DNA from: Chryseomicrobium sp. FSL W7-1435
GTDB taxonomy: Bacteria; Bacillota; Bacilli; Bacillales_A; Planococcaceae
NCBI RefSeq assembly: GCF_038595005.1
Contig: NZ_CP151997.1
Location: 372,001-436,000, forward strand
Reading direction: 5' to 3'
DNA: 64,000 nucleotides
Shown here: piece by piece, positions 23,147-32,743 of the stretch
How positions within the stretch are numbered: the stretch's first letter is position 1
Layout: every line of letters begins with the position of its first letter
Program-made: the position numbers and the translations under genes
Notes under the pieces: generated by a model
The model's input: the letters and a program-made list of their open reading frames with translations, nothing else
Databases searched by the model: none
What the model was told of the DNA's origin: nothing

Positions 23147-23176
23147 TTGACAATTATCTAGATACCTAGATATAAT
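23147..23176 (+). promoter_or_regulatory. Consensus sigma-A promoter of yabE with a dyad in its spacer
   Basis: TTGACA (23147-23152), an 18-base spacer and TATAAT (23171-23176). The spacer holds the palindrome TATCTAGATA and the tandem CTAGATAC CTAGATAT, so an operator may lie between the promoter boxes. A hairpin AAGCTC...GAGCTT precedes it and overlaps the -35. Confidence 0.8.
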
Positions 23177-23204
23177 CATCCGAGTGAATAAGGAGGCGTT
23201 TTTC

Positions 23205-24446
23205 ATGTCAAATCTTACCATGAAAAACCTGTTCTCTAACTCATTGAGGAGCAAGGATACATGGATGACTATCGTCACTCTACTTGTATTTCTTGCAGTC
23301 GTTTCTTTCATATTATTCGAAGGAACGAAAAAGACGGTCACGTTGACTGTCAACGGACAACAACAAGAATTAGCAACTCATGCAGATACAGTAGGCGAAC
23401 TTCTCGAGGAACAAGAAATCGATGTTGCAGAAGCCGATCATGTATATCCCTCATTGAACACTTCAATTGCTCATGATTTAGCAGTGGAGTGGGAACAGGC
23501 ACAAACCATTACGATCCTGATCGATGGAAAAAAACAAACCATTGATACAACCGCGGATCGCGTATCAGATATCTTAGCCCAAGCGGGCGTTGAAGTAACC
23601 GAGTATGACCAAATTGCACCTGCCGCAGATGCGGAGGTCGGACAACTAAATGAAATTTCGATTGCAAAAGCGTATCAAGTAAAATTGATCGATGGGACAG
23701 AAGAAAAACTCGTTTGGTCCACTTCGACTACGGTCGCTGACTTTTTAAAACAAAATAGCATTCATTTATCTAAACTCGACCGAGTCAACTTAGAGCCAGA
23801 TAAGGTGGTGACACCCGACTCTGTCGTCCAAATTACTCGTGTAGAAAAAGTCACCGATGTAGTTGAAGAAGACATAGCGTTTAAGACGGAAACTAAAAAA
23901 GACGATTCGCTTTTAAAAGGCCAGGAAAAAGTGGTACGTAAAGGGAAACCTGGAACGATTGCCCGGACGATAGAAATCACCAAAGAAAACGGCAAAGTAG
24001 TCGATAAGAAAGTACTTTCCGAAGAAGTGAAAGAAAAGGCGACCAATAAAGTCGTGCATTTAGGTACCAAAGTAGTGGTGGCAGCCGCAACAACTCAAAA
24101 AGTAGCTGCACCTACCACAAAACCGGTATCACGTAACGCTTCTTCAGAACCTGCCGGACGTGAATTCTATGTGACAGCTACGGCTTACACAGCCTACTGC
24201 ACAGGGTGTTCAGGAATCACAGCAACAGGGATTGATTTAAAAGCAAACCCACATCTAAAAGTGATTGCTGTGGATCCAAGCGTTATTCCATTAGGCTCTA
24301 AAGTATGGGTAGAGGGATACGGGTATGCAATCGCAGGAGATACAGGCGGAGCAATCAAAGGGAATAAAATTGATATCTTCGTTCCAACAAAAGAACAAGC
24401 CTACGCATTTGGACGGAAATCTGTCCGCATAAAAATTATTAATTAA
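23205..24446 (+). CDS. yabE: YabE: G5 and 3D domain cell-wall protein
   Basis: A 413-residue secreted or membrane-anchored protein. One hydrophobic segment at about residues 20-40 (TIVTLLVFLAVVSFILF) comes first. DUF348 repeats follow (VTLTVNGQQQELATHADTVGELL, ITILIDGKKQTIDTTADRV-type, split in text), then a G5-like region with VEKVTDVVEEDIAF. The C-terminal 3D domain has YTAYCTGCSGITATGIDL, VIAVDPSVIPLGSKVWVEGYG and AGDTGGAIKGNKIDIF, whose three Asp residues give the name and resemble the lytic transglycosylase MltA fold. It is probably a peptidoglycan hydrolase of the Sps/Rpf-like class. In B. subtilis an antisense RNA regulates yabE. Confidence 0.9.
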   Translation: MSNLTMKNLFSNSLRSKDTWMTIVTLLVFLAVVSFILFEGTKKTVTLTVNGQQQELATHADTVGELLEEQEIDVAEADHVYPSLNTSIAHDLAVEWEQAQTITILIDGKKQTIDTTADRVSDILAQAGVEVTEYDQIAPAADAEVGQLNEISIAKAYQVKLIDGTEEKLVWSTSTTVADFLKQNSIHLSKLDRVNLEPDKVVTPDSVVQITRVEKVTDVVEEDIAFKTETKKDDSLLKGQEKVVRKGKPGTIARTIEITKENGKVVDKKVLSEEVKEKATNKVVHLGTKVVVAAATTQKVAAPTTKPVSRNASSEPAGREFYVTATAYTAYCTGCSGITATGIDLKANPHLKVIAVDPSVIPLGSKVWVEGYGYAIAGDTGGAIKGNKIDIFVPTKEQAYAFGRKSVRIKIIN

Positions 24447-24453
24447 TAACGGG

Positions 24454-24499
24454 ATTAGCTCTTCCTTGCGATGACAGGGAGAGCTTTTCTGCGTACAAT
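24454..24499 (+). terminator. yabE terminator overlapping a weak rnmV promoter
   Basis: AGCTCTTCC...GGGAGAGCT followed by TTTTCT ends yabE. ATGACA (24471-24476), 17 bases and TACAAT (24494-24499) overlap it and could start rnmV transcription. Confidence 0.6.
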
Positions 24500-24515
24500 G
24501 GAACAAGGGGAGTTC

Positions 24516-25073
24516 ATGATGACGTTCAAGGAAATAATTGTAGTCGAAGGGAAGGACGACACAACCGCCATTCGTCGTGCCGTACAAGCTGATACAATAG
24601 AGACGAACGGGTCAGCTGTGTCCAAAGAGACTCTTTTAAAAATTAAACGTGCCCAGGAGGTGCGAGGTGTCATCGTTTTTACAGATCCCGATTATCCTGG
24701 AAGACGCATTCGCGCCATTATCGAAGAAACAGTCCCGGGCGTAAAGCATGCCTTTTTACCAAAACAGCAAGCTATCGCAAAAAATGGCAGTGGTGTAGGG
24801 ATTGAGCACGCAACAGATGAAGCCATCCGAGAAGCCCTTGCAAATGTCTACACGCCAGAAGAACGGCCTGTTGCTACATTTACGCAGCAACAACTGCTCG
24901 ATGCCAAGCTCATCGGGCATCCTGACGCTGCTTCACGTAGAGAGCGTTTAGGTGACATTTTGCAAATCGGCTACACAAATGGCAAGCAACTCTTAAAACG
25001 ATTAGATATGTTCCGAATCACGCAGCAGGAGTGGCAACAAGCGCTCGATGTGTTGGAACAGGAGGAAAAATAG
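24516..25073 (+). CDS. rnmV: Ribonuclease M5
   Basis: A 185-residue Toprim nuclease that matures the 5S rRNA precursor. The Toprim motifs are IIVVEGKDDTTAIRRA at the start and GVIVFTDPDYPGRRIR further on. The family block GVGIEHATDEAIREAL and the C-terminal RRERLGDILQIGYTNGKQLLKRL are present. Two ATG codons at 24516 and 24519 share the AAGGGGAG site. It precedes ksgA by the usual short gap. Confidence 0.93.
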   Translation: MMTFKEIIVVEGKDDTTAIRRAVQADTIETNGSAVSKETLLKIKRAQEVRGVIVFTDPDYPGRRIRAIIEETVPGVKHAFLPKQQAIAKNGSGVGIEHATDEAIREALANVYTPEERPVATFTQQQLLDAKLIGHPDAASRRERLGDILQIGYTNGKQLLKRLDMFRITQQEWQQALDVLEQEEK

Positions 25074-25976
<903 letters not shown>

Positions 25977-25979
25977 TCG

Positions 25980-26046
25980 TTGACAGTAGTTGTGTATCCT
26001 TGTTAAAATAATAAATTTTGACAATTTCATGACATTGTGTTATTCT
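25980..26046 (+). promoter_or_regulatory. Tandem promoters of veg
   Basis: TTGACA (25980-25985) with TTAAAAT near 26003, and TTGACA (26018-26023), a 17-base spacer and TATTCT (26041-26046). Strong transcription of veg is known in B. subtilis. Confidence 0.65.
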
Positions 26047-26070
26047 AAATACCAGTGAGGTGTATGCAGA

Positions 26071-26334
26071 ATGCCAAAGACATTAGCGGATATTAAAAAG
26101 TCGTTAGATTGCCACCTAGGCAAACGTTTGCAGTTACGCGCCAATGGTGGTCGCAAGAAAACAGTTGAACGTGCAGGAATTTTGCGCGAAACGTACCACG
26201 CTGTATTTGTTATTGATCTAGATCAAGAAGAAAATGCATTCGAACGCGTATCTTATAGTTATGCGGACGTGCTAACAGAGTCTGTTGAAATCTCTATTTA
26301 TGATGATGCCAACAACTTAGTGGCCGTCAAATAA
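26071..26334 (+). CDS. veg: Veg protein
   Basis: An 87-residue Veg homolog, conserved in Firmicutes, with a small beta-barrel fold. The segment [28 protein letters not shown] is split here as [15 protein letters not shown] and the core [18 protein letters not shown]. In B. subtilis it promotes biofilm formation by interfering with SinR. The genes yabG (before) and sspF (after) of B. subtilis are absent here. Confidence 0.93.
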   Translation: MPKTLADIKKSLDCHLGKRLQLRANGGRKKTVERAGILRETYHAVFVIDLDQEENAFERVSYSYADVLTESVEISIYDDANNLVAVK

Positions 26335-26359
26335 ATTTTTTCTTTTGCACTCATACATA

Positions 26360-26398
26360 AGAGTACCTCTTTCCATAAGGAGAGAGGTGCTTTTTTGT
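26360..26398 (+). terminator. Terminator of veg
   Basis: GTACCTCT...AGAGAGGTGC followed by six T residues. Confidence 0.85.
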
Positions 26399-26457
26399 GT
26401 TACACTGAGTATACAGAATTTAGCAAACACGGTTTGCTTCGAAAGGATTAATTCGGT

Positions 26458-27315
26458 ATGTATTTTGTAAAAGCACCCGCCAAAATCAATTTAACACTCG
26501 ATACGTTATACAAACGCCAAGACGGTTACCATGAAGTCGAAATGATTATGACAACGGTTGATCTCTACGACCGTATCGGTTTAGAAGCAAGAGAAGACGG
26601 CGTCATTGAGATCGTCTCCGTTGACCGCTTCATTCCAAACGACGCTAAAAATTTAGCCTATCAGGCAGCAGATCTCTTAAAAAAGAAGTATGGTGTGACA
26701 CAAGGCGTCTCTATCACCATTGAAAAAATGATTCCCGTAGCAGCCGGTCTAGCTGGAGGAAGTTCAGATGCGGCAGCCACCCTTCGAGGATTAAACCATG
26801 TATGGAGTCTTGGACTGACGCTTGATGAGCTCGCAGAGTTAGGTGCAGAAATCGGCTCAGATGTACCATTTTGTGTTTACGGTGGAACAGCACTTGCCAC
26901 AGGTCGCGGTGAGAAGATTGAGCACTTACCATCTCCTTCGCCTTGTTGGGTCATTCTGGCCAAGCCAATCATCGGTGTGTCGACCGCTGAGATCTATGGG
27001 CAACTCGACTTAACGACGGCATTCCACCCCGACACTAAAGGGATGATCAAAGCTATTGAAGACAAAAATTTTCAGGCCATGGTTGACGGTCTGGGAAATA
27101 CATTAGAAGGCGTCACCTTATCCCTGTATCCAGAAGTGAAAGAGCTAAAAGAGCAAATGAAGCGGTTCGGTGCAGAGGGCGTGTTGATGTCGGGAAGCGG
27201 TCCTACCGTGTTTGGCATCGTGCAACAAGAATCTCGTGCTCAACGCGTAGTAAATGCGCTTCGAGGTTTTTGTGACGAAGTCTATTGTGTTCGTCTGTTG
27301 GGAGACCGAGAATAG
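26458..27315 (+). CDS. ispE: 4-diphosphocytidyl-2-C-methyl-D-erythritol kinase
   Basis: A 285-residue GHMP kinase of the non-mevalonate isoprenoid pathway. [12 protein letters not shown] is the N-terminal substrate motif, [19 protein letters not shown] is the ATP-binding glycine loop, and [13 protein letters not shown] is motif 3. Length is typical. It has its own ribosome site AAAGGATTAATTC. Confidence 0.96.
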   Translation: MYFVKAPAKINLTLDTLYKRQDGYHEVEMIMTTVDLYDRIGLEAREDGVIEIVSVDRFIPNDAKNLAYQAADLLKKKYGVTQGVSITIEKMIPVAAGLAGGSSDAAATLRGLNHVWSLGLTLDELAELGAEIGSDVPFCVYGGTALATGRGEKIEHLPSPSPCWVILAKPIIGVSTAEIYGQLDLTTAFHPDTKGMIKAIEDKNFQAMVDGLGNTLEGVTLSLYPEVKELKEQMKRFGAEGVLMSGSGPTVFGIVQQESRAQRVVNALRGFCDEVYCVRLLGDRE

Positions 27316-27378
27316 TTGCTAAAAAACGTATGATTATGGTACGTTTACTGTAAAATATTCGGAATTGGAGGAAATCAC

Positions 27379-28212
27379 GTGAAGTGGAAACGAAGTGAAC
27401 GGCTGGTAGACATGACCCAGCATCTGCTGGAACATCCCCACCGACTTATTCCCTTAACGTATTTCGCATCTCTTTATGATTCTGCCAAGTCTTCCATCAG
27501 TGAGGATTTAACGATTGTCAGTGAAACGTTAGAGGCACGAGGCAAAGGTCATCTGTTAACGGTCCCGGGAGCAGCAGGCGGTGTGAAATACATTCCTAAG
27601 TTACATGAGAAAGAAATCCGCGCTATCGCGGATGAATTAAAAACTAGAATGTCGCAATCCGACCGACTGCTACCTGGTGGGTATTTGTATATGACTGACC
27701 TGCTTGGAGATCCGGAATTGATGAACCGGATCGGTAAAGTATTTGCCACTGTGTACGCTACTCAAAAGATTGATGCTATTATGACTGTTGCCACAAAAGG
27801 GATTCCCATTGCTCATGCAATTGCGCGTCATTTGAACGTCCCTGTTATTGTCGTACGCCGTGATAGCAAGGTGACAGAAGGGCCGACTGTCAGTATCAAT
27901 TACGTATCGGGTTCAGCCCGTCGTATCCAAACGATGGTACTTTCTAAACGCAGCATGGAAAAAGGGAAACGCGTTTTGCTGACAGATGATTTTATGAAGG
28001 TCGGCGGCACGGTGAACGGTATGAAGAGTTTACTTGCTGAATTCGATGGTGAGCTTGCAGGTGTGGCTGTTTTGGTAGAAGCTGAGCACACAGCCGAAGT
28101 TCTTGTGCAGGACTACGTTTCTTTATTAAAATTAAAACAAGTCGATGAGCGCAACGGTTCTATCGTACTTGAAGAAGGTAATTATTTTAAGAAGGGTGGA
28201 ACTCACGAATGA
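27379..28212 (+). CDS. purR: Purine operon repressor PurR
   Basis: A 277-residue repressor built from an N-terminal winged helix (residues 1-75) and a phosphoribosyltransferase-like effector domain. The PRPP loop is [17 protein letters not shown]. In Bacillus it binds PurBoxes and is displaced by PRPP. It starts with GTG at 27379 behind TTGGAGGAA. Its stop overlaps the ridA start by four bases. Confidence 0.95.
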   Translation: MKWKRSERLVDMTQHLLEHPHRLIPLTYFASLYDSAKSSISEDLTIVSETLEARGKGHLLTVPGAAGGVKYIPKLHEKEIRAIADELKTRMSQSDRLLPGGYLYMTDLLGDPELMNRIGKVFATVYATQKIDAIMTVATKGIPIAHAIARHLNVPVIVVRRDSKVTEGPTVSINYVSGSARRIQTMVLSKRSMEKGKRVLLTDDFMKVGGTVNGMKSLLAEFDGELAGVAVLVEAEHTAEVLVQDYVSLLKLKQVDERNGSIVLEEGNYFKKGGTHE

Positions 28213-28586
28213 AAATCGTATCAACAACTAAAGCGCCTGCAGCAATCGGGCCTTATGTTCAAGGAATGGTCGTCAATGGCCTGTTCTACAGCTCAGGTCA
28301 AATTCCGTTAACTGCCGATGGCGAACTTGTGGATGGCTCTATCGTGGAGCAAACCGCGCAAGTCTTCAAAAACCTAGAAGCGGTTCTTGAAGAAGCGGGT
28401 TCTTCACTCCATCATGTTGTCAAAACAATGGTCTTCTTAAAAGACATGAACGACTTCGTAGAATTTAACGAAGCGTATGAAAAGCATTTTGCTGGTCATA
28501 AACCTGCTCGTTCAGCAGTAGAAGTAGCGCGTTTACCGAAAGATGTGAAAGTTGAAATTGAAGTTATTGCTGTTGTCAGTGAATAA
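28209..28586 (+). CDS. ridA: RidA family 2-iminobutanoate/2-iminopropanoate deaminase
   Basis: A 125-residue YjgF/RidA protein (YabJ) that hydrolyses reactive enamines and imines from PLP enzymes. The signature is [18 protein letters not shown] with the catalytic Arg, preceded by the G-rich FYSSGQIPL. The pairing with purR is conserved in Bacillales and hints at a link to purine control. Translationally coupled to purR. Confidence 0.95.
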   Translation: MKIVSTTKAPAAIGPYVQGMVVNGLFYSSGQIPLTADGELVDGSIVEQTAQVFKNLEAVLEEAGSSLHHVVKTMVFLKDMNDFVEFNEAYEKHFAGHKPARSAVEVARLPKDVKVEIEVIAVVSE

Positions 28587-28595
28587 CTAGTAGTG

Positions 28596-28628
28596 AACCG
28601 TCTGTCGTGCTGACAGGCGGTTTTTTTA
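28596..28628 (+). terminator. Terminator of ridA
   Basis: AACCGTCTGTC-gtgct-GACAGGCGGTT followed by T residues. Confidence 0.88.
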
Positions 28629-28729
28629 TAGAAATTGGTAGATGACAGGAATCAATTCTGCGGTTATTTAGCTACTCCACCACAAATTCTCGAATTTATT
28701 AGACTATTTGAAATTTTTTTAATAAAATA

Positions 28730-28758
28730 GAAGGAATTGTTACACTTTTGTAGAAAGC
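28730..28758 (+). promoter_or_regulatory. Sigma-H promoter of spoVG
   Basis: GAAGGAATT (28730-28738) and GTAGAAAGC (28750-28758), 11 bases apart, match the sigma-H consensus RNAGGAWWT and RNNGAATWW with one mismatch. A very AT-rich stretch lies upstream (28695-28729), as at B. subtilis spoVG, where AbrB binds. Confidence 0.75.
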
Positions 28759-28806
28759 TTATAAAAGCAGGACAAGTACATCTTAGAATGAGGAGTGGTG
28801 ACAACC

Positions 28807-29112
28807 GTGGAGGTAACGGATGTTCGGTTACGAAAAGTAGAAACAGAGGGTAGAATGCGAGCAATTGCATCGATTACATTGGATCATGAATTTGTGGTGC
28901 ACGACTTACGTGTCATTGACGGAAATGGCGGACTATTTGTGGCGATGCCAAGTAAGCGCACACCAGACGGAGAATTCCGAGACATTGCGCACCCTATCAA
29001 TGCAACCACACGCACAAAAGTGCAAGACGCCGTGCTTGCCGCCTACCATCAATCAGATACACAGCCACAGGACGAGACCGTTCCGTTGGCAGCCGAACAA
29101 AGCTATTCCTAA
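28807..29112 (+). CDS. spoVG: SpoVG regulatory protein
   Basis: A 101-residue SpoVG, nearly identical in its core to the B. subtilis protein: [18 protein letters not shown], then [20 protein letters not shown] and the segment [14 protein letters not shown]. It affects asymmetric septation, and related proteins bind nucleic acids. The GTG at 28807 behind AGGAG gives the normal N-terminus; another GTG at 28795 would add four residues. The TAA stop lies inside the terminator hairpin. Confidence 0.95.
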   Translation: MEVTDVRLRKVETEGRMRAIASITLDHEFVVHDLRVIDGNGGLFVAMPSKRTPDGEFRDIAHPINATTRTKVQDAVLAAYHQSDTQPQDETVPLAAEQSYS

Positions 29113-29127
29113 TAGCTTTGTTTTTTT
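29097..29127 (+). terminator. Terminator of spoVG
   Basis: A perfect 11-bp stem, ACAAAGCTATT-cct-AATAGCTTTGT, followed by seven T residues. The stop codon is in the loop. Confidence 0.92.
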
Positions 29128-29130
29128 ATG

Positions 29131-29255
29131 TTTAGATGTGGAAGGCGTTTGCTCAGAAATGCTTCGGGAATCAAGCGTGCCCCTAGAGACTCTCTTTGTC
29201 TCTAGGGGTGCGATTGATTTTCGAATGTATTTCTAACGCCTGCAACTCGATTGCG
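29131..29255 (+). repeat. Structured repeat hairpin (module H), locus C
   Basis: Starts TTTAGATGTGGAAGGCG four bases after the spoVG T run. AGGCGTT (29143-29149) pairs with AACGCCT (29235-29241). A near-continuous helix runs from AGAAATGC (29155) to AATCAA (29174), against TTGATT (29214) to ATTTCT (29234), with one bulge and three G-U pairs. The apical stem CCCCTAGAGAC (29180-29190) pairs with GTCTCTAGGGG (29198-29208) around a loop TCTCTTT. A 5-nt bulge TGCTC interrupts the base. Confidence 0.85.
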
Positions 29256-29282
29256 TTTAGATGTGGAAGGCGTTTGCTCAGA
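29256..29282 (+). repeat. Direct repeat of the module H 5' end, locus C
   Basis: The first 27 bases of module H (29131-29157) are repeated exactly at 29256-29282, 125 bp downstream, without the rest of the hairpin. A shorter version of the same arrangement is seen at locus D. Confidence 0.9.
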
Positions 29283-29306
29283 GACTGAGCGGTCGTTCTT
29301 GGTCGC

Positions 29307-29406
29307 TAATCGTGATTTCTTCGACAAAATCGAGATTTAATGAGATCAAATCGAAATTTCTTCGACAAAATCAAATTTTAATGAGACGAAGTCGAATTAT
29401 GGAAAC
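29307..29406 (+). repeat. ~21-bp tandem array (module R) and ATTATGGAAAC boundary, locus C
   Basis: Units at 29307-29327, 29328-29349, 29350-29368 and 29369-29390 (19-22 bp). They alternate between two types, TTTCTTCGACAAAA and TTTAATGAGA, making two 41-bp dimers. ATTATGGAAAC ends the array at 29396-29406. Confidence 0.8.
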
Positions 29407-29435
29407 CAATCCACCCCCCCCAACCCAAAATTGCC

Positions 29436-29458
29436 AAAGATCTTTCTAGCAAGGGCTT
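29436..29458 (+). repeat. CTAG-centred palindrome (module P), locus C
   Basis: AAAGATCTTTCTAGCAAGGG..., the same palindrome as at 7251, follows the boundary motif after a C-rich stretch. Confidence 0.65.
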
Positions 29459-29522
29459 AGGTAATAAAAATCAAAACGTATAAACATAATGTTTTCTCGC
29501 AATTTTGTCAATAGAGAAATTG

Positions 29523-29551
29523 TTGAAAAATGCGATTTTATCGGCTATAGT
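29523..29551 (+). promoter_or_regulatory. Sigma-A promoter of glmU
   Basis: TTGAAA (29523-29528), a 17-base spacer and TATAGT (29546-29551), 31 bases before the start codon. Confidence 0.7.
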
Positions 29552-29581
29552 CAAAAGAGGAAATGACATGGAGGAAGGCTA

Positions 29582-30946
29582 ATGACAAACTTATTTGCAG
29601 TCGTATTAGCGGCTGGTAAAGGCACGCGAATGAAATCATCTTTATATAAAGTATTACATCCAGTATGTGGCAAACCCATGGTCGACCACGTTGTCGGCAA
29701 CATGGAAAAATTAGGCGCTTCAGAAATCGTCTCTGTCGTCGGTCACGGCGCAGAGATGGTCAAAGATACACTGGGCGAACGCTCCACTTATGTCGTACAA
29801 GAAGAGCAATTAGGAACAGCACACGCCGTTCAACAAGCCGAGCAAGTGTTAGACGGTCGTGAAGGCACGACAATCGTTATTTGTGGAGATACACCACTTA
29901 TCACGCCGGATACCATTCAACAGCTTATGGCGACACATCAAGAAGCGGGTGCAAAAGCAACCATTCTTACAGCTATCGTTGAAGACCCGACTGGCTACGG
30001 ACGTATCCTTCGGGGAGAAGACGACCTAGTAAAAGGCATCGTTGAACAAAAAGATGCAACAGCCGAGCAACAAAAGGTTCAAGAAATCAACTCAGGGACG
30101 TACTGTTTCGACAACAAGGCACTTTTCGAAGCGCTGAAAAAAGTCGACAACAACAACTCTCAGGGCGAGTATTACTTAACGGATGTGATCAGCATTTTGA
30201 AAGACCAAGGGGAAGCAATTGCAGCATTTGCAGCAGCGGATGCAGAGGAGTTACTAGGTGTTAATGACCGTGTAGCACTTTCGCAAGCTGAAAGTTATAT
30301 GCGCAATCGCCTAGCACTTCACCACATGCGTGAAGGCGTCACAATCATTGATCCTGCCTCTACGTATATTGGAGCAGACGTTGTGATTGGTTCTGACACT
30401 GTCTTACTTCCGGGTACAATGCTTGAAGGAAATACAGTTATTGGCGAAAAGAGCACGATTGGTCCAAACAGCCATTTGAAAAATGCACACATTGGAAATG
30501 AGACGACTGTCCATTCTTCGGTCGTAACAGACAGCAAAATCGCAGACCACGTAGCGGTTGGCCCATTCGCGCATATTCGTCCAGGTTCAGATTTAGGAGA
30601 CCACGTGAAAATCGGTAACTTCGTGGAAGTGAAAAAGTCCACGATTCAAGAAGGGTCAAAACTTTCCCACCTGACCTACATGGGTGACGCAGAAATCGGC
30701 AAAAACGTGAACATTGGCTGTGGCACAATTTCAGTGAACTATGATGGAAAAAATAAATTTACAACAATTATCGAGGACAATGCTTTCATCGGTTGTAACT
30801 CAAATCTTGTCGCACCTGTCACGGTCGGAAAAGGCGCTTATGTCGCTGCCGGAACAACTGTGACGAAAAATGTAACAGAAGATTCACTAGCCATTGGACG
30901 CGTAAAGCAGGAAAATAAAGAAGGTTACGCTAAACGTATTAAGTAA
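29582..30946 (+). CDS. glmU: Bifunctional GlmU: GlcN-1-P acetyltransferase / GlcNAc-1-P uridyltransferase
   Basis: A 454-residue enzyme making UDP-GlcNAc for peptidoglycan. The N-terminal uridyltransferase domain shows [13 protein letters not shown] and [11 protein letters not shown]. The C-terminal left-handed beta-helix (from about residue 250, hexapeptide repeats such as [16 protein letters not shown]) is the acetyltransferase and ends [14 protein letters not shown]. It is transcribed with prs. Confidence 0.97.
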   Translation: MTNLFAVVLAAGKGTRMKSSLYKVLHPVCGKPMVDHVVGNMEKLGASEIVSVVGHGAEMVKDTLGERSTYVVQEEQLGTAHAVQQAEQVLDGREGTTIVICGDTPLITPDTIQQLMATHQEAGAKATILTAIVEDPTGYGRILRGEDDLVKGIVEQKDATAEQQKVQEINSGTYCFDNKALFEALKKVDNNNSQGEYYLTDVISILKDQGEAIAAFAAADAEELLGVNDRVALSQAESYMRNRLALHHMREGVTIIDPASTYIGADVVIGSDTVLLPGTMLEGNTVIGEKSTIGPNSHLKNAHIGNETTVHSSVVTDSKIADHVAVGPFAHIRPGSDLGDHVKIGNFVEVKKSTIQEGSKLSHLTYMGDAEIGKNVNIGCGTISVNYDGKNKFTTIIEDNAFIGCNSNLVAPVTVGKGAYVAAGTTVTKNVTEDSLAIGRVKQENKEGYAKRIK

Positions 30947-30978
30947 ACCCCAATCTACCCAAACTCAGGAGGATTAAC

Positions 30979-31938
30979 ATGCCCTATCAATACGCAGGTT
31001 CAAAGTTAAAGATTTTCACACTAAATTCGAATCCGGAACTCGCTGAAAGCATTGCGAAAGAAGTTGGAGTTCCCCTTGGAAAATTAACGGTTACACGCTT
31101 CAGTGATGGAGAAGTGCAAATCAATATTGAAGAGAGTATTCGCGGTAGTGACGTATTTGTTATTCAATCAACGTCAGCCCCAGTGAATGAAAACTTGATG
31201 GAACTGCTTATTATGTTAGATGCATTAAAGCGTGCTTCTGCACGTACAATCAATGTAGTTATCCCGTACTATGGTTACGCACGCCAAGATCGTAAAGCAC
31301 GCTCTCGTGAGCCGATCACAGCGAAACTCGTAGCAAATCTTTTAACTTCTGCTGGCGCAACACGTGCAATCACACTTGATTTGCATGCTCCACAGATTCA
31401 AGGTTTCTTCGATATTCCAATCGATCACTTAGTAGCCGTACCATTATTATCGGATTATTTCCTTGAAAAAAACTTTGATCCTTCTGAAATTGTTATCGTA
31501 TCGCCTGATCATGGTGGCGTAACGCGTGCTCGTAAGATGGCTGATCGCTTAAAAGCAACTATCGCTATCATTGATAAGCGCCGTCCACGTCCAAACGTGG
31601 CAGAAGTTATGAATATCGTCGGGAACGTAGAGGGCAAAACAGCTATTCTCATCGACGACATTATCGACACAGCTGGAACAATCACAATTGCAGCAGCGGC
31701 TCTTAAAGAAAATGGCGCAAAAGACATCTATGCTTGCTGTTCTCACCCTGTATTATCAGGCCCAGCAATGGAACGTATCGAGAACTCGGTAATTAAAGAG
31801 CTAGTTGTAACGGACTCTATTAAATTAGATGATAGTCAAAAATCATCAAAAATTGTGGAGCTTTCTATTGCGAAATTACTTGCAGATGCTATCGTTCGTG
31901 TCTATGAAGAAAAGTCTGTCAGCACATTATTTGATTGA
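30979..31938 (+). CDS. prs: Ribose-phosphate pyrophosphokinase
   Basis: A 319-residue PRPP synthase. Motifs are [17 protein letters not shown] (ATP and metal site), [12 protein letters not shown] and the PRPP-binding loop [18 protein letters not shown] feeds purine, pyrimidine, His and Trp synthesis and is the effector of PurR, encoded nearby. The ribosome site is CAGGAGGAT. Confidence 0.97.
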   Translation: MPYQYAGSKLKIFTLNSNPELAESIAKEVGVPLGKLTVTRFSDGEVQINIEESIRGSDVFVIQSTSAPVNENLMELLIMLDALKRASARTINVVIPYYGYARQDRKARSREPITAKLVANLLTSAGATRAITLDLHAPQIQGFFDIPIDHLVAVPLLSDYFLEKNFDPSEIVIVSPDHGGVTRARKMADRLKATIAIIDKRRPRPNVAEVMNIVGNVEGKTAILIDDIIDTAGTITIAAAALKENGAKDIYACCSHPVLSGPAMERIENSVIKELVVTDSIKLDDSQKSSKIVELSIAKLLADAIVRVYEEKSVSTLFD

Positions 31939-31943
31939 TAAAG

Positions 31944-31969
31944 GTTTAACACCTGATGTCTTGGGGTAA
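31944..31969 (+). promoter_or_regulatory. Sigma-B promoter of ctc
   Basis: GTTTAA (31944-31949), a 14-base spacer and GGGTAA (31964-31969) match the general-stress sigma-B consensus GTTTAA/GGGTAT with one mismatch. B. subtilis ctc is a classic sigma-B gene. Confidence 0.75.
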
Positions 31970-32004
31970 ACATTAAACTAGTATAACTAGGAGAGTGAAT
32001 GACT

Positions 32005-32649
32005 ATGACAAAGGTAACAACTCAAAAACGTGAATCAAAGAAAGAAAACACAGCACTACGTGCAAAGGGCTTTGTGCCAGCAGTAGTCTACGGATATAAA
32101 ACTGAAAACACAGCGATTGCTGTGGAAGAAATTGAATTAATCAAAACTTTACGTGAAGTTGGACGTAATGGTGTCATGAAATTAGACGTTGATGGCAAAT
32201 CAATCAACGCTGTATTAACAGACTACCAACAAGATCCAATTAAAGGGCAAATTGTACACGCTGATTTCTTAGCAATCAACATGTCTGAAGAACTTGAAGT
32301 TTCTGTAAACGTAACTCCAGTAGGAGAAGCGGCTGGTGTTAACGAAGGTGGATCTCTAACTCAAGTGAACTATCAAGTAACAGTTCGTGTGAAACCATCT
32401 GATATTCCAGATCACATCGAGGTGGATGTAAGTGAGTTAGCTATTGGCGACTCCATTACGCTAGGTGATGTTCGTGAAAAAATCGACTTTGAAATTTTAG
32501 AAGAAGATGACTACTCACTATTCGCTGTAGCAGCACCACGTTCTGATGAAGAACTAGAAGAACTTGATTCAGTAGAGGAAGAGTCTGAAGAAGACGCTAC
32601 GGACGTAGAAGCAACTGAAGAAGCTCCTGAAGATAAAAAAGCTGAATAA
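32005..32649 (+). CDS. rplY: Ribosomal protein bL25 / general stress protein Ctc
   Basis: A 214-residue two-domain bL25. The N-terminal 5S-binding domain begins KVTTQKRESKKENTALRAKG and FVPAVVYGYK. The C-terminal TL5/Ctc beta domain contains VSELAIGDSITLGDV. A long acidic tail (EELEELDSVEEESEEDATD) follows. It binds 5S rRNA, mainly under stress. ATG 32005 was preferred to the ATG six bases earlier for ribosome-site spacing. Confidence 0.95.
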   Translation: MTKVTTQKRESKKENTALRAKGFVPAVVYGYKTENTAIAVEEIELIKTLREVGRNGVMKLDVDGKSINAVLTDYQQDPIKGQIVHADFLAINMSEELEVSVNVTPVGEAAGVNEGGSLTQVNYQVTVRVKPSDIPDHIEVDVSELAIGDSITLGDVREKIDFEILEEDDYSLFAVAAPRSDEELEELDSVEEESEEDATDVEATEEAPEDKKAE

Positions 32650-32659
32650 GTAAAGTGCC

Positions 32660-32697
32660 GGAGAGGAATTGTCAGGAATGGCAGTTCCTCTTCTTTT
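32660..32697 (+). terminator. Terminator of ctc
   Basis: GAGAGGAATTG...CAGTTCCTCTTC followed by T residues. Confidence 0.75.
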
Positions 32698-32743
32698 CTA
32701 GTACACTGAAAAGTATAACGTAATGAAATAAAGAGGGTATTCC

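Noticed and set aside
29112-29582. A small protein gene in the spoVG-glmU gap
   Set aside because: The possible frames cross the hairpin and array modules, lack ribosome sites and encode repeat-derived sequence.
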